Origin: Lacipirellula limnantheis
GTDB lineage: Bacteria; Planctomycetota; Planctomycetia; Pirellulales; Lacipirellulaceae
Direction of reading: 5' to 3'
DNA: 64,000 nt
NCBI RefSeq assembly: GCF_007746075.1
Contig: NZ_CP036339.1
Coordinates: 6,318,028 to 6,382,027, forward strand
Positions within the stretch are counted from its first letter, which is position 1. Each line of letters opens with the position of its first letter. The position numbers were made by a program, and so were the translations under genes. This document shows, one piece after another, positions 50,441 to 58,472 of the stretch. The notes under the pieces were generated by a model. It was given only the letters and a program-made list of their open reading frames with translations, ran no database searches and was not told the origin of the DNA.

Positions 50441-51154
50441 ATGTCCGTATCTAAGATTTACGCCGCTTTGGGGGCCTTTGGCGTCGCGGCAAGTTTGCTG
50501 GCCGGAACCGCGACAGCGGCGCCGGTGAGCATCGACGGCACGCTCGGCGCCGAATGGACCGGAGCGACCGTGAAGAGCGTCTTGTTCAACGCGGCCGCCC
50601 CCATGAGCAACTTCGGGGCGCCGACCAACGAGAATCACGTCACCGCGTACGACGTCTACACTCGCGGCGACAGCGATTATTTTTACGTCGGCCTCACGAC
50701 GACGAGCCCTGCCTACGCCGGCGGGCTCGACTTCGCTAACCTCTACTTCAGCACCACGCTCTCTGGTTCGAACGTTGGATTCGAAGTGCTGAATCAGAAT
50801 GCGTTCGTCCCAGGCGTGCCGGGGAGCTACCCGTACACGCCCGGTTCGGCCGACATTCACTATGCGTTGACGCCAGGCTCGCTGGGAACGCCCGCGGTGA
50901 TTGAGTTCGCCGCTCCTTGGGAAGTCTTCACGTCCAATTCGTTGGGCCTGTCGCCCGCTCCGACCGTGCCGGCGACCGCCGTCCAACTGCGACTGAGCCA
51001 ATCATTCGGGTACAGCGTGGCTGGCGGCGCGACCTACGGCGCAGATCGTTTGGGCCAGGTCAATCTGCCGGTGCCCGAGCCGGCCACGATGGCCTTGGCC
51101 GGGCTGGGCATGCTGGCGACCTGGGGTCTAAACCGCACGCGTCGGTCCAGCTAA
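50441..51154 (+). CDS. PEP-CTERM secreted protein 1
   Basis: 237 residues. ATG 50441 follows the leader CAGGAGACTGCTA, shared with the gene at 52333. The signal peptide ends GTATAAP. A single beta-sandwich domain starts SIDGTLGAEWTGATV and contains DYFYVGLTTT and ANLYFSTTL, resembling carbohydrate-binding-like or CBM9-type sandwiches. The C-terminal sorting signal is VPEPATMALAGLGMLATWGLNRTRRSS. Exosortase-dependent export to the outer membrane or exopolysaccharide is inferred from the tail; no exosortase lies in this window. Confidence 0.85.
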   Translation: MSVSKIYAALGAFGVAASLLAGTATAAPVSIDGTLGAEWTGATVKSVLFNAAAPMSNFGAPTNENHVTAYDVYTRGDSDYFYVGLTTTSPAYAGGLDFANLYFSTTLSGSNVGFEVLNQNAFVPGVPGSYPYTPGSADIHYALTPGSLGTPAVIEFAAPWEVFTSNSLGLSPAPTVPATAVQLRLSQSFGYSVAGGATYGADRLGQVNLPVPEPATMALAGLGMLATWGLNRTRRSS

Positions 51155-51173
51155 CGCAACGTTCGAGGCGGCT

Positions 51174-51203
51174 CTCGCTCGTTGCCGCTCCGCAACGAGC
51201 GAG
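51174..51203 (+). terminator. Hairpin after PEP-CTERM gene 1
   Basis: CTCGCTCGTTGC / GCAACGAGCGAG, a perfect 12-bp stem with loop CGCTCC, 20 nt after the stop codon. No U-run. Confidence 0.65.
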
Positions 51204-51302
51204 TGCCCGCCTGATCGAGATCTGAGACATCTTCCTACTGTTTTTGACGCACCACCGATCAGTTCAGGACTGATCGCACACGCCTAGGCGGAGATTGCGC
51301 TA

Positions 51303-52163
51303 ATGTCTATCGTTCGATTCAAACTTACGGCTGCCCTGTTGGGCCTTACCTGCGCCTGGCTGGCGAACCGCGGCGACGCGGCCACGACCGTCACGCAGAT
51401 TCTTCCGCAAACCGGTTCGCCCGTCGTCGGGCCTTGGTACGAGAGCGACGTTCAAGGAGGCGGCACGATCGGCATCGTCGACCTCACGGGCGTCGGCGGC
51501 AACCTCGAAACGGCTCAGCCGCTGCCGACCGGCGCCGGCAAGATCACGACGCCGAACGACAACAGCGCTCGCGGTCAGGCCTACACCTACAACGACTTCG
51601 GCGACGCGGCAGCGTTCTTGAACAACGTCACCCTGGGCTACAACTATTACAAGTCGACGAACCCGCTGAACGTCTCGGCCGCCCCGGCGCTAAAGCTGCA
51701 GATTTTCGCCGCCAATGGCACGGGCGATAACTTTGGCACCCTGATCTACGAGCCATACTGGCAAGGCGCTGCACCGACGCCCGATGCGTGGCAGAACGCG
51801 TCGATCGCCGCAACTGACGGCAGCGGCGGCGACGCCAGCGGAGGTTGGTGGTGGAACGGCGGCTTCGAGGTCGCCTCGGGCGCCGGCGGTCCCCCGCTTC
51901 GCTCGCTGACCGAATGGGCGAGCACGTTCCAGCTGAGCGACCCGACGGACTTTTCCAACGCTCGCGTTACGGCGATCGGCATCGGCGAGGGGACGTTCAA
52001 CCCGGGTGAAGTCAGCTACTTCGACAACATCTCGTACGCCGTCATCGGCGGGCCGAGTCAGACGTGGGACTTCCAGGCGATTCCCGAGCCGGCCAGCCTG
52101 GGCATGGCTGGAATCGCGGCTGTCGCAGGCCTGGCCGTTCGCCGCCGCCTTCGCCAAGCCTGA
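51303..52163 (+). CDS. PEP-CTERM secreted protein 2
   Basis: 286 residues from ATG 51303, preceded by GGCGGAGATTGCGCTA, a variant of the leader of genes 1 and 3. The signal peptide (MSIVRFKLTAALLGLTCAWLANRGDAA) leads a jelly-roll-like domain: VVGPWYESDVQGGGTIGIVDLTG, YNYYKSTNPLNVSAAPALKLQIFA and GEVSYFDNISYAVIGG, ending TWDF. The sorting signal is IPEPASLGMAGIAAVAGLAVRRRLRQA. The function of the globular domain is unknown. It is the second of four adjacent PEP-CTERM genes on this strand. Confidence 0.85.
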   Translation: MSIVRFKLTAALLGLTCAWLANRGDAATTVTQILPQTGSPVVGPWYESDVQGGGTIGIVDLTGVGGNLETAQPLPTGAGKITTPNDNSARGQAYTYNDFGDAAAFLNNVTLGYNYYKSTNPLNVSAAPALKLQIFAANGTGDNFGTLIYEPYWQGAAPTPDAWQNASIAATDGSGGDASGGWWWNGGFEVASGAGGPPLRSLTEWASTFQLSDPTDFSNARVTAIGIGEGTFNPGEVSYFDNISYAVIGGPSQTWDFQAIPEPASLGMAGIAAVAGLAVRRRLRQA

Positions 52164-52181
52164 TCGAGTGCCCGTCGACGC

Positions 52182-52212
52182 ACCCTCCCCGCCTGCCGCG
52201 TGCAGGCGGGGA
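52182..52212 (+). terminator. Hairpin after PEP-CTERM gene 2
   Basis: CCTCCCCGCCTG / CAGGCGGGGAGG, a perfect 12-bp stem with loop CCGCGTG, 19 nt after the stop codon. No U-run. Confidence 0.65.
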
Positions 52213-52332
52213 GGACGATCGAAATGGTTCTTTCGCTAACGCTCAACGAACAACGATTCAGTTCGTCACATTTTATCGCGACTCGCCTCGCGCACCACGA
52301 CTCGCGAGCCGCCCTTTCTCAGGAGAATGCTA

Positions 52333-53163
52333 ATGTCCGCACGTAAGATTCAACTGACCTGTCTGATGGCCCTGGCGGCCATCGTCGTCAGCTCGGCCAC
52401 GGCGCAAGCTGCGTTCGACGACTTCATCATCCGCAATAGCGGCGGCGGCAATCCGCCGGTCATTCAGCCCAATGGGATCGTACCCGGCGCCTTGGAGTTC
52501 ATCATCGCTGAAGGCGGCCAGAAGGCTGGCTGGGGCACCGATGACATCAGCGGCTACCAGATCGGCCAGATCACGAACGTTGGCATCACCCGTTACGACG
52601 ATACGGCTCGCTTTACCGCCGGCTCGGGTCCGGCCGTGGCGCCTTACTTCAACATCTGGGTGACTGACGGGATGGGCAAGTACGCCGTGCTGGCCAATGA
52701 ACCGTCGAACCCGTCGTTCCAGCCCCTCTTCGTGGACAACGGCGACGGCAGCAAGAGCTACAGCCTGAGCTTCGCCGACATTGCGAGCGAGCCGGTGAAG
52801 GTTTACGAAACGCCCAATGGCGGGGGCAACTCGACGACGACGTGGGTTCACGACATGTTCGGCAACGTGCCGCTGACGTTCGGCGACGTCGCCAGCCTCG
52901 TGATTCAAGCCCCCAGCGCCGCCTACATTGCCAATCCGGTGAACGCGGTCGGCTCGGGAGCCCCGGACGAGATCGTGACCAACGCCGCTCTGGGCTTCAA
53001 TTGGATCTTCGGCGACACGCTGTCCAACTATCAATCGGGCATGCCAGGGTATGTCGTCGGCAACCCGATCGCTCAGGCGATTCCGGAACCGGCGACGCTC
53101 GCGTTGGCCGGTTGTGCCGCCCTGGGGTTATTCGTGGTGCGACATCGGCGACTGAGTGTGTAG
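52333..53163 (+). CDS. PEP-CTERM secreted protein 3
   Basis: 276 residues from ATG 52333 behind CAGGAGAATGCTA; a second ATG 6 nt earlier is in frame. The signal peptide MSARKIQLTCLMALAAIVVSSATAQAA precedes a beta-rich domain with GYQIGQITNVGITRYDD, YFNIWVTDGMGKYAVLAN and DGSKSYSLSFADIA. The sorting signal is IPEPATLALAGCAALGLFVVRHRRLSV. The last 36 nt of the gene region are almost identical to those of gene 4 although the proteins differ. Function is unknown. Confidence 0.86.
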   Translation: MSARKIQLTCLMALAAIVVSSATAQAAFDDFIIRNSGGGNPPVIQPNGIVPGALEFIIAEGGQKAGWGTDDISGYQIGQITNVGITRYDDTARFTAGSGPAVAPYFNIWVTDGMGKYAVLANEPSNPSFQPLFVDNGDGSKSYSLSFADIASEPVKVYETPNGGGNSTTTWVHDMFGNVPLTFGDVASLVIQAPSAAYIANPVNAVGSGAPDEIVTNAALGFNWIFGDTLSNYQSGMPGYVVGNPIAQAIPEPATLALAGCAALGLFVVRHRRLSV

Positions 53164-53300
53164 TCGTCCGGCGGGCCTTCTCCTGGCTCACTGCCTCCCG
53201 TCGCGGCTGATCACCGGGGCGGGAGGCGGAGACGCCGGAACTTTCACCACGCTTCTCACGCATCCTCAATCAAAACACCTCTTTCAAGGACACTCGACTC

Positions 53301-53948
53301 ATGAACCGCACGCTCCCTCTGCTGGTCGCCGCCTTGCTGACCATCGTCGGCAACGCCGCCCAAGCGAACGTGATTTCTAACGGCAGCTTCGAGACCCCCG
53401 ATACCTCCACGATCATCGTCGTCGGAGCCGGTGATCCGACAATCACCAACTGGACGGTGGGCCTCATCGGCGTCGATCTTGTAGACGCCGCTGGCAACGG
53501 CTTTTTGAGCGGCGCCGCCGCTGATGGCGAGCAGTATCTCGATCTCGACGGTTCGCCAGGCCCGGGTTCGATCAGCCAGACGTTCGCGACAACCCCCGCG
53601 ACGCAGTACACGCTAACCTTTGACTACGCGAACAACTACACGACGCCTGGAACCGCTCAGGCCTTGGTGCAGGTCGCCGACGGCGCTACCACCTACCTGT
53701 CGAACGTCATCTCCCACAACACCTCGGTGGCAGGCAACCTCGACTGGACGAGCTATCCCGCGTTCACCTTCACCGCGCAACAAGCAACGACGACGCTGTC
53801 GTTCATGTCGATGAGCGGGGGCGTCTTCGGCGGGATCCTGCTCGATAAGATCGAAATCAACGCGGTCCCTGAACCAGCCTCGATCGGGCTGATCGGGCTG
53901 GCCGCGACTAGCTTCTTCGTGGTGCGACGTCGGCGACTGAGTGTGTAG
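53301..53948 (+). CDS. PEP-CTERM secreted protein 4 (DUF642-like domain)
   Basis: 215 residues. AAGGACAC lies upstream of ATG 53301. The signal peptide MNRTLPLLVAALLTIVGNAAQA leads a domain beginning NVISNGSFETPDTS, with ITNWTVGLIGVDLVD, GEQYLDLDGSPGPGSISQTF and YTLTFDYANN. This is the pattern of DUF642 or choice-of-anchor C carbohydrate-binding-like sandwiches known from plant and bacterial surface proteins. The sorting signal is VPEPASIGLIGLAATSFFVVRRRRLSV. A polysaccharide ligand is plausible but inferred. Confidence 0.87.
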   Translation: MNRTLPLLVAALLTIVGNAAQANVISNGSFETPDTSTIIVVGAGDPTITNWTVGLIGVDLVDAAGNGFLSGAAADGEQYLDLDGSPGPGSISQTFATTPATQYTLTFDYANNYTTPGTAQALVQVADGATTYLSNVISHNTSVAGNLDWTSYPAFTFTAQQATTTLSFMSMSGGVFGGILLDKIEINAVPEPASIGLIGLAATSFFVVRRRRLSV

Positions 53949-53972
53949 TCGACCGATGCAGCTTCTGCTGGA

Positions 53973-54020
53973 CTGCCCGTCCTTCGTTCGGCTTGCCGGA
54001 TGGGGGGCGGGCAGCTTTTT
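53973..54020 (+). terminator. Intrinsic terminator after PEP-CTERM gene 4
   Basis: CTGCCCGTCC and GGGCGGGCAG form a stem with one mismatch across a loop of about 22 nt, followed by CTTTTTG, 24 nt after the stop codon. Confidence 0.75.
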
Positions 54021-54103
54021 GCTTGGTCCGTGATGAGTGGCCAGTGAAAAGATTGTCGGCTTATTCAAGTCGACCAGTAAGGAAGGGTTGCTTTCTTAGT
54101 GCG

Positions 54104-56476
54104 CTACTTTGCCGTGGTTGGCGCTCCCGCGTCGGGGCTCAGCGAGTAGAGCAGGACGTTCAGCGCGATGCGGGCGGCGTCTTCGCGGGTGTAGCCGCGG
54201 CATTGGAGGGCTTCGTGCTGCTCCAACGCACAACTGATGTCGTACGGCGAGAAGATGACGACGAGCCGGCCGTCAATTTCGATGCCCTCCAATTCCGGGG
54301 GGACTTTCTGGACTCGTGAGCGGAGCGGTTGGCCGGCCTGCGCGGCGGCCGGCTCGCGGCGACTGACTTGCTGGATGTTGAATCCCCCGGCGGCGTCAGT
54401 AAAGAGGGGGTTGTCGATCGGAATGCGGGCGAGTTGATGGTCGGGCAGGACCAACTGGATTTCGCGCCGGAACGCATCGATGAACTCCTTGCTGGCGCAG
54501 ATCGAATCGGCGAACAGCAAGCCGCCGTGCTCCAGGAACTCGCGGAGCGATTTGCGTTCTTCCGGCGTGAAGCGGAAGTCGTGCCGCCCGTGCATGAACG
54601 CGAGATGGAATCGAGGCAACGCGGGATCACTGGCGCGGATCTCGAACGGCTGACCGCTGACGGAAAGCTTCAGTTCCCCTTGCGATGCGGTGCGCAGGAG
54701 GTTGGCAAGCGCCCCTGGCGCATCGTTGCAGCCGCCGCCGTGCAGGAGCTTCGCAATGCGGATGACGCCGCGATCGGCGCCGTCGGCAAGGTCAGGGATA
54801 TCGCTGGCGACGAATGATTCTTCTTTGGACTTCGGCTCGCGGTTGGTCGCGTAGGCCAGCACGTTCAGACCGATCGTGTTGGCGTCTTCCATGCGGAGTT
54901 TCGCCTGTTCGGGCAGGCCCTGAGTTCGGCCATGGCCGTAGAGTTCCCAGTAGCAGGAGAGATCGACCTCCGAAAAAACGACGCAGGTGCGGCAACCATA
55001 TTCAATCGTCCAGAGTCGGCCGACATATGGAGAGTCGGGTCGCACCAGGCGGTCGATGCGCCAAATCGGGTGTTCGGGACCAGCGAGGCGGAGTTTGTAT
55101 TCTCCCTCGGGGAAAATCTTGTCGAGGAACGCCTTCATCCCGTCCTTGAATCCGCTGCCATCGACGCAGCAGGCTTCGGCGAAGACGAATCCGCCGCGGT
55201 CGATGTAGTCGCGGAACTTCTCTTCAAGCCCGCCAAGTTCCGGGGACTGACTACCGCTGACAAAGAGGACCGGGGCTTGCAGGAGGTCTTCAACAGTTGC
55301 CGCTTGCGGGTCGATGATCTGCCAGGTGAGATTGAGTCCCCACTCACGCTCGACGAATGCGGTGAGATTCGCGACGGCGCAGGGATGGCGATTCCAGTCT
55401 TCGCCCGGCCCGTGCTTGACCTCGGCCATCAAGACTGGGCGACGGCCTTTGGAGAGAAACAGCAGCGCAAGCGACGTGGTGACGTGCGGATTGTCTTCAG
55501 AGTGTCCTTCGCCAATCCATTCGTGGCTGAAGGCGTCCTGCCGGCTGATAAGGTACTCGGCGCCGGCGCGGTACCAGTCGTGATCGCCGATGAAGCGGCG
55601 AGCGGAAAGCCGGCCGACTCGTTCCAACCCGTACAAGTAATAAAAGTGCCACTGGGTGGCGGCGCCGGGCTGACCTGGGTTGCGACGCACCGAGAAGTTG
55701 CGGCCGAGCCAGACCAGGGCTCGCTCGAGGACGTCGTTTTTATCGGGCGGCAAACAGCACTGGACGCCGTTACCGGTCGCCTCGGCGGCCGCCGCGGCGA
55801 CCTTGCCGGAGCAGATGATCCAGGCGCCGATGCCGGCGCAGGTCATGCTGCCGGAGCCGGGCATGTTTTCGGGCTGGTAGCCCCACGAGCCGTCGGGGTT
55901 TTGGCAGTCTTTCCAGTATTCGGCGGCGAGTTGCCAGACCTCGGGATCGACCTTGGCGCCGACGCGTTCCGCCTCGTGCAGCGCCAGCACGGCGAATTGC
56001 GAGTTGCTATTGTCGCCGCCAACCCCTTCGCCCAGCGGGTACGACCAGCTTCCTTTTCTGGGGCCTTGGGTAATCTGAACCCGGGAGAGCCATTGTGCGT
56101 TCTTCTGAATAAGGGCGAGGTCGCGCACAGGCTCGCCTTCGCAGAGAGCCATCGTCTGCAGGGCGACCGTGTAGGTCTTTTCCGGTTGGAGCGTGCGGAG
56201 GAAGGCGAGTGATTTCTGGATCTTGGGGTGGTTCGGCTCGACGCCGGCGTTGAGCAGCGCCAGCGTGCAAAGCGCGGTGACGCCCCCCGGATATTCGGTC
56301 ATATCGTCCCAAGTGCCGCGACCCGACTGTTCATTGAGTAAGTAGTCGACGCCTTGGCGAATCGACGTGCGGACTTGTTCGGCAGTGAGCGAAGGCTCTT
56401 GGGCCGCTAAGCGGCGAATTGGGCCGGCAGCGACGCTGGCGACCAAAAGGAGCAGAACAAGCTGTCGACGGCGCAT
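54104..56476 (-). CDS. DUF4159 protein with N-terminal alpha-toroid
   Basis: 790 residues from ATG 56476, with GGAAGGA upstream. The signal peptide (MRRRQLVLLLLVASVAAG) is followed by an alpha/alpha-toroid like prenyltransferase or squalene-cyclase repeats (RQGVDYLLNEQSGRGTWDD, GGVTALCTLALLNAG, DCQNPDGSWGYQP) to about 360. Two DUF4159 modules follow, class I glutamine-amidotransferase-like folds: VLFVSGSQSPELG...YIDRGGFVFAEACC and FHLAFMHGRHDFRFTPEERKSLREFLEHGGLLFADSICAS. DUF4159 proteins commonly accompany the MoxR/BatA-type operon, and this gene is divergent from it. It lies in the periplasm or envelope; function is unknown. Confidence 0.88.
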   Translation of the reverse strand: MRRRQLVLLLLVASVAAGPIRRLAAQEPSLTAEQVRTSIRQGVDYLLNEQSGRGTWDDMTEYPGGVTALCTLALLNAGVEPNHPKIQKSLAFLRTLQPEKTYTVALQTMALCEGEPVRDLALIQKNAQWLSRVQITQGPRKGSWSYPLGEGVGGDNSNSQFAVLALHEAERVGAKVDPEVWQLAAEYWKDCQNPDGSWGYQPENMPGSGSMTCAGIGAWIICSGKVAAAAAEATGNGVQCCLPPDKNDVLERALVWLGRNFSVRRNPGQPGAATQWHFYYLYGLERVGRLSARRFIGDHDWYRAGAEYLISRQDAFSHEWIGEGHSEDNPHVTTSLALLFLSKGRRPVLMAEVKHGPGEDWNRHPCAVANLTAFVEREWGLNLTWQIIDPQAATVEDLLQAPVLFVSGSQSPELGGLEEKFRDYIDRGGFVFAEACCVDGSGFKDGMKAFLDKIFPEGEYKLRLAGPEHPIWRIDRLVRPDSPYVGRLWTIEYGCRTCVVFSEVDLSCYWELYGHGRTQGLPEQAKLRMEDANTIGLNVLAYATNREPKSKEESFVASDIPDLADGADRGVIRIAKLLHGGGCNDAPGALANLLRTASQGELKLSVSGQPFEIRASDPALPRFHLAFMHGRHDFRFTPEERKSLREFLEHGGLLFADSICASKEFIDAFRREIQLVLPDHQLARIPIDNPLFTDAAGGFNIQQVSRREPAAAQAGQPLRSRVQKVPPELEGIEIDGRLVVIFSPYDISCALEQHEALQCRGYTREDAARIALNVLLYSLSPDAGAPTTAK

Positions 56477-56711
56477 CGGAGGTTCCTTCCGTAGGTCAGG
56501 CGTTGCCGGCAGCACGCGAAGAACCGGGGCGAGTCTTGCGAGGCCAGTGGCAAGGTGGAAAGCCCGAACTAAGGGTCATCCTAGGATGCCTCGACGGCGT
56601 AAACAATGCTCGCATGGATATGATGGAAGCCAGGGCGTTGAATTGTCCCTCGTTTGGGGGAGCTATAGACTGAGGCATGATTGATTATTGGTTAGCAGGG
56701 TTTCAAGAAAG

Positions 56712-56912
56712 TTGAACGGCCAAGGACGCCAAGGAACGAGAAAGAGAAGACGAATTGGAACCGCAGATGAACGCGGATAAACGCAGATGGAAGAGGGCGT
56801 CTCTTTCTTGATTCAATTTATTGGCGTTCATCTGCGTTTATCGGCGGTTCCATTATTTGAACTTGTTCTACCCTTAGCGTCCTTAGCGTCCTTGGCGGTT
56901 TAGTATTTATCT
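56712..56912. repeat. Nested inverted repeat upstream of MoxR
   Basis: Outer arms TTGAACGGCCAAGGACGCCA then AGG, and CCTTAGCGTCCTTAGCGTCC then TTGGCGGTTTAGTATTTATC. Inner arms GGAACCGCAGATGAACGCGG then ATAAACGCAGATGG, and TTGGCGTTCATCTGCGTTTA then TCGGCGGTTCC. The right outer tail TTTAGTATTTATC recurs before the gene at 61896. Confidence 0.88.
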
Positions 56913-56933
56913 TCGTTTGAAAGGCCCAGACCG

Positions 56934-57959
56934 TTGTCGACGACGCAACCAACTCGCAACCTGGGGGACATCCTGCAGGAGTTTCGCCAGCATCGCGGCA
57001 TCATGCAGCAGGAACTGCAGAAGGTGATCGTCGGGCAGGACGACGTCATCGAGCAGATCTTCGCGGCGATCTTTACCCGCGGCCATTGCTTGCTCGAGGG
57101 CGTGCCGGGGTTGGCGAAGACGCTGATGGTGAGCACGCTGGCGCGGATCCTTGACCTCGGGTTCAAGCGGATCCAGTTTACGCCCGACCTCATGCCCTCC
57201 GACATCACCGGCACGAACGTCCTGGACGAAGACGAACATGGCAGGCGGAGCTTTCGATTCGTCGAGGGGCCGGTCTTTTCGAACATTCTACTGGCAGATG
57301 AGATCAACCGGACGCCGCCGAAAACGCAAGCCGCGCTGCTGCAAGCGATGCAGGAGCGCGAAGTGACGGTGGGCCAAACCACCTACACGCTTCCCGATCC
57401 CTTCTTCGTCATTGCAACGCAGAACCCGATCGAGCAAGAAGGGACCTACCCGCTGCCGGAAGCGCAGCTCGACCGGTTCATGTTCAACATCAAGGTCGGC
57501 TACCCGAGCGCAAGCGAAGAAGAGCAGATTCTTACGTCGACCACTCGGCAGGATAAACCCGAGGTACGAAAGATCCTCTCCTCACGCGCGATCCTTAACC
57601 TGCAGAAGCTGGTCGGGTCGGTGGCGGTGAGCGAGTACATCATCAAGTATGTGGCGACGCTCGTACGAGCGACGCGGCCGAAGGATGAGAAGGCGCCGAA
57701 GTTTGTGCGCGAGTGGGTCGACTGGGGCGCTGGCCCTCGCGCTGGCCAGTTTCTCATCTATGGCGGCAAGGCGCTGGCGGCGATGGATGGGCGGTTTGCC
57801 GTGGCGGTTGAAGACATCCAGAAGGTGGCTGTGCCGGTACTACGGCATCGCGTGAGCACGAACTTTCAGGCGCAAGCGGAAGGCGTGACGAACGAGGACG
57901 TCATAGCGAAGTTGCTTAAGGAAATCCCAACACCTGAAATCCCGAAGTATGGAACTTAG
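56934..57959 (+). CDS. MoxR family AAA+ ATPase
   Basis: 341 residues from a TTG start at 56934 with AAAGG upstream. MoxR ATPases remodel or insert metal into partner VWA/DUF58 proteins. Walker A is GVPGLAKT (LLEGVPGLAKTLMV); Walker B is NILLADEINRTPPKTQAALLQAMQE; sensor 1 is FFVIATQNPIEQEGTYPLPEAQLDRFM. The C-terminal lid has DWGAGPRAGQFLIYGGKALAAMDGR. It is first in the series MoxR, thioredoxin-like, DUF58, BatA, VWA. The leader between the nested repeat and the start codon is short. Confidence 0.95.
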   Translation: MSTTQPTRNLGDILQEFRQHRGIMQQELQKVIVGQDDVIEQIFAAIFTRGHCLLEGVPGLAKTLMVSTLARILDLGFKRIQFTPDLMPSDITGTNVLDEDEHGRRSFRFVEGPVFSNILLADEINRTPPKTQAALLQAMQEREVTVGQTTYTLPDPFFVIATQNPIEQEGTYPLPEAQLDRFMFNIKVGYPSASEEEQILTSTTRQDKPEVRKILSSRAILNLQKLVGSVAVSEYIIKYVATLVRATRPKDEKAPKFVREWVDWGAGPRAGQFLIYGGKALAAMDGRFAVAVEDIQKVAVPVLRHRVSTNFQAQAEGVTNEDVIAKLLKEIPTPEIPKYGT

Positions 57960-57963
57960 GGCA

Positions 57964-58459
57964 GAAGAATGGGACGCGGATGATCGCGGATTTGGCGGAT
58001 GGACACGGATCAGAACCAATCTGCTGATACACGATGGAAGCCAATGTCTCCGGAGGTCACCGCCGCAAGTTTTCCTAACCTGGTTGAAGGAGGAGAACCG
58101 CTCGCCATCCATTTCTGGGCTGAATGGGATCGCGTCGATCGTGATATGGACAAGAACATTCAGTTGATCGCGCCCAGGCTGAAAGGTTGGGTTAGCTTTT
58201 ATGCCGCTGACGTCGATCGGCCAGAGAACATCGATTGGTGTAAGAGTTTGAATGTCGTTTCGATCCCTTGTCTGATTGTTTTCGTGAACGGCCTGCGAAC
58301 TCGTCACATCATTGGTCTTGGAGACGAAAAGGAATTGACTCAAAAAATCCTTCACGGACTTTGCAGCGCACCAACTATGCAGCGACCGTGGTGGAAGTTT
58401 TGGTAGCGTCTCATCCGCGTAAATCCGTTTAATCCGGGTTCATCCGCGTCCCATTCTTC
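57964..58459. repeat. Inverted repeat pair enclosing the thioredoxin-like gene
   Basis: A perfect 20-bp inverted repeat: GAAGAATGGGACGCGGATGA at 57964-57983 and its complement at 58440-58459. Inside each arm GCGGAT/ATCCGC words continue every 9-10 nt. The same word family makes the compact hairpin at 34264-34396, where the loop has no gene. Here the loop is 456 nt and holds one complete gene. Confidence 0.88.
57999..58406 (+). CDS. Thioredoxin-fold protein lacking the CxxC site
   Basis: 135 residues from ATG 57999, which lies within the repeat arm; ATG 58044 is the alternative (120 residues). The fold pattern is that of thioredoxin: strand LAIHFWAEWD, helix, strand VSFYAADVDRPEN, cis-Pro loop VVSIPCLIVFVNGLR, and a C-terminal helix. 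At the WCGPC position it reads WAEWDRVD, so both redox Cys are Asp (44 and 47 by count). It cannot act as a disulfide oxidoreductase; a binding or chaperone role is inferred. It lies between MoxR and DUF58 genes, flanked by inverted repeat arms. Confidence 0.8.
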   Translation: MDTDQNQSADTRWKPMSPEVTAASFPNLVEGGEPLAIHFWAEWDRVDRDMDKNIQLIAPRLKGWVSFYAADVDRPENIDWCKSLNVVSIPCLIVFVNGLRTRHIIGLGDEKELTQKILHGLCSAPTMQRPWWKFW

Positions 58460-58472
58460 CGTAGACTGCCCC

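Noticed and set aside
50441..53948. Exosortase or PEP-CTERM sorting gene near the PEP-CTERM cluster
   Set aside because: No protein in the window has the exosortase membrane pattern or catalytic Cys/Arg/His arrangement; sorting must be encoded elsewhere.
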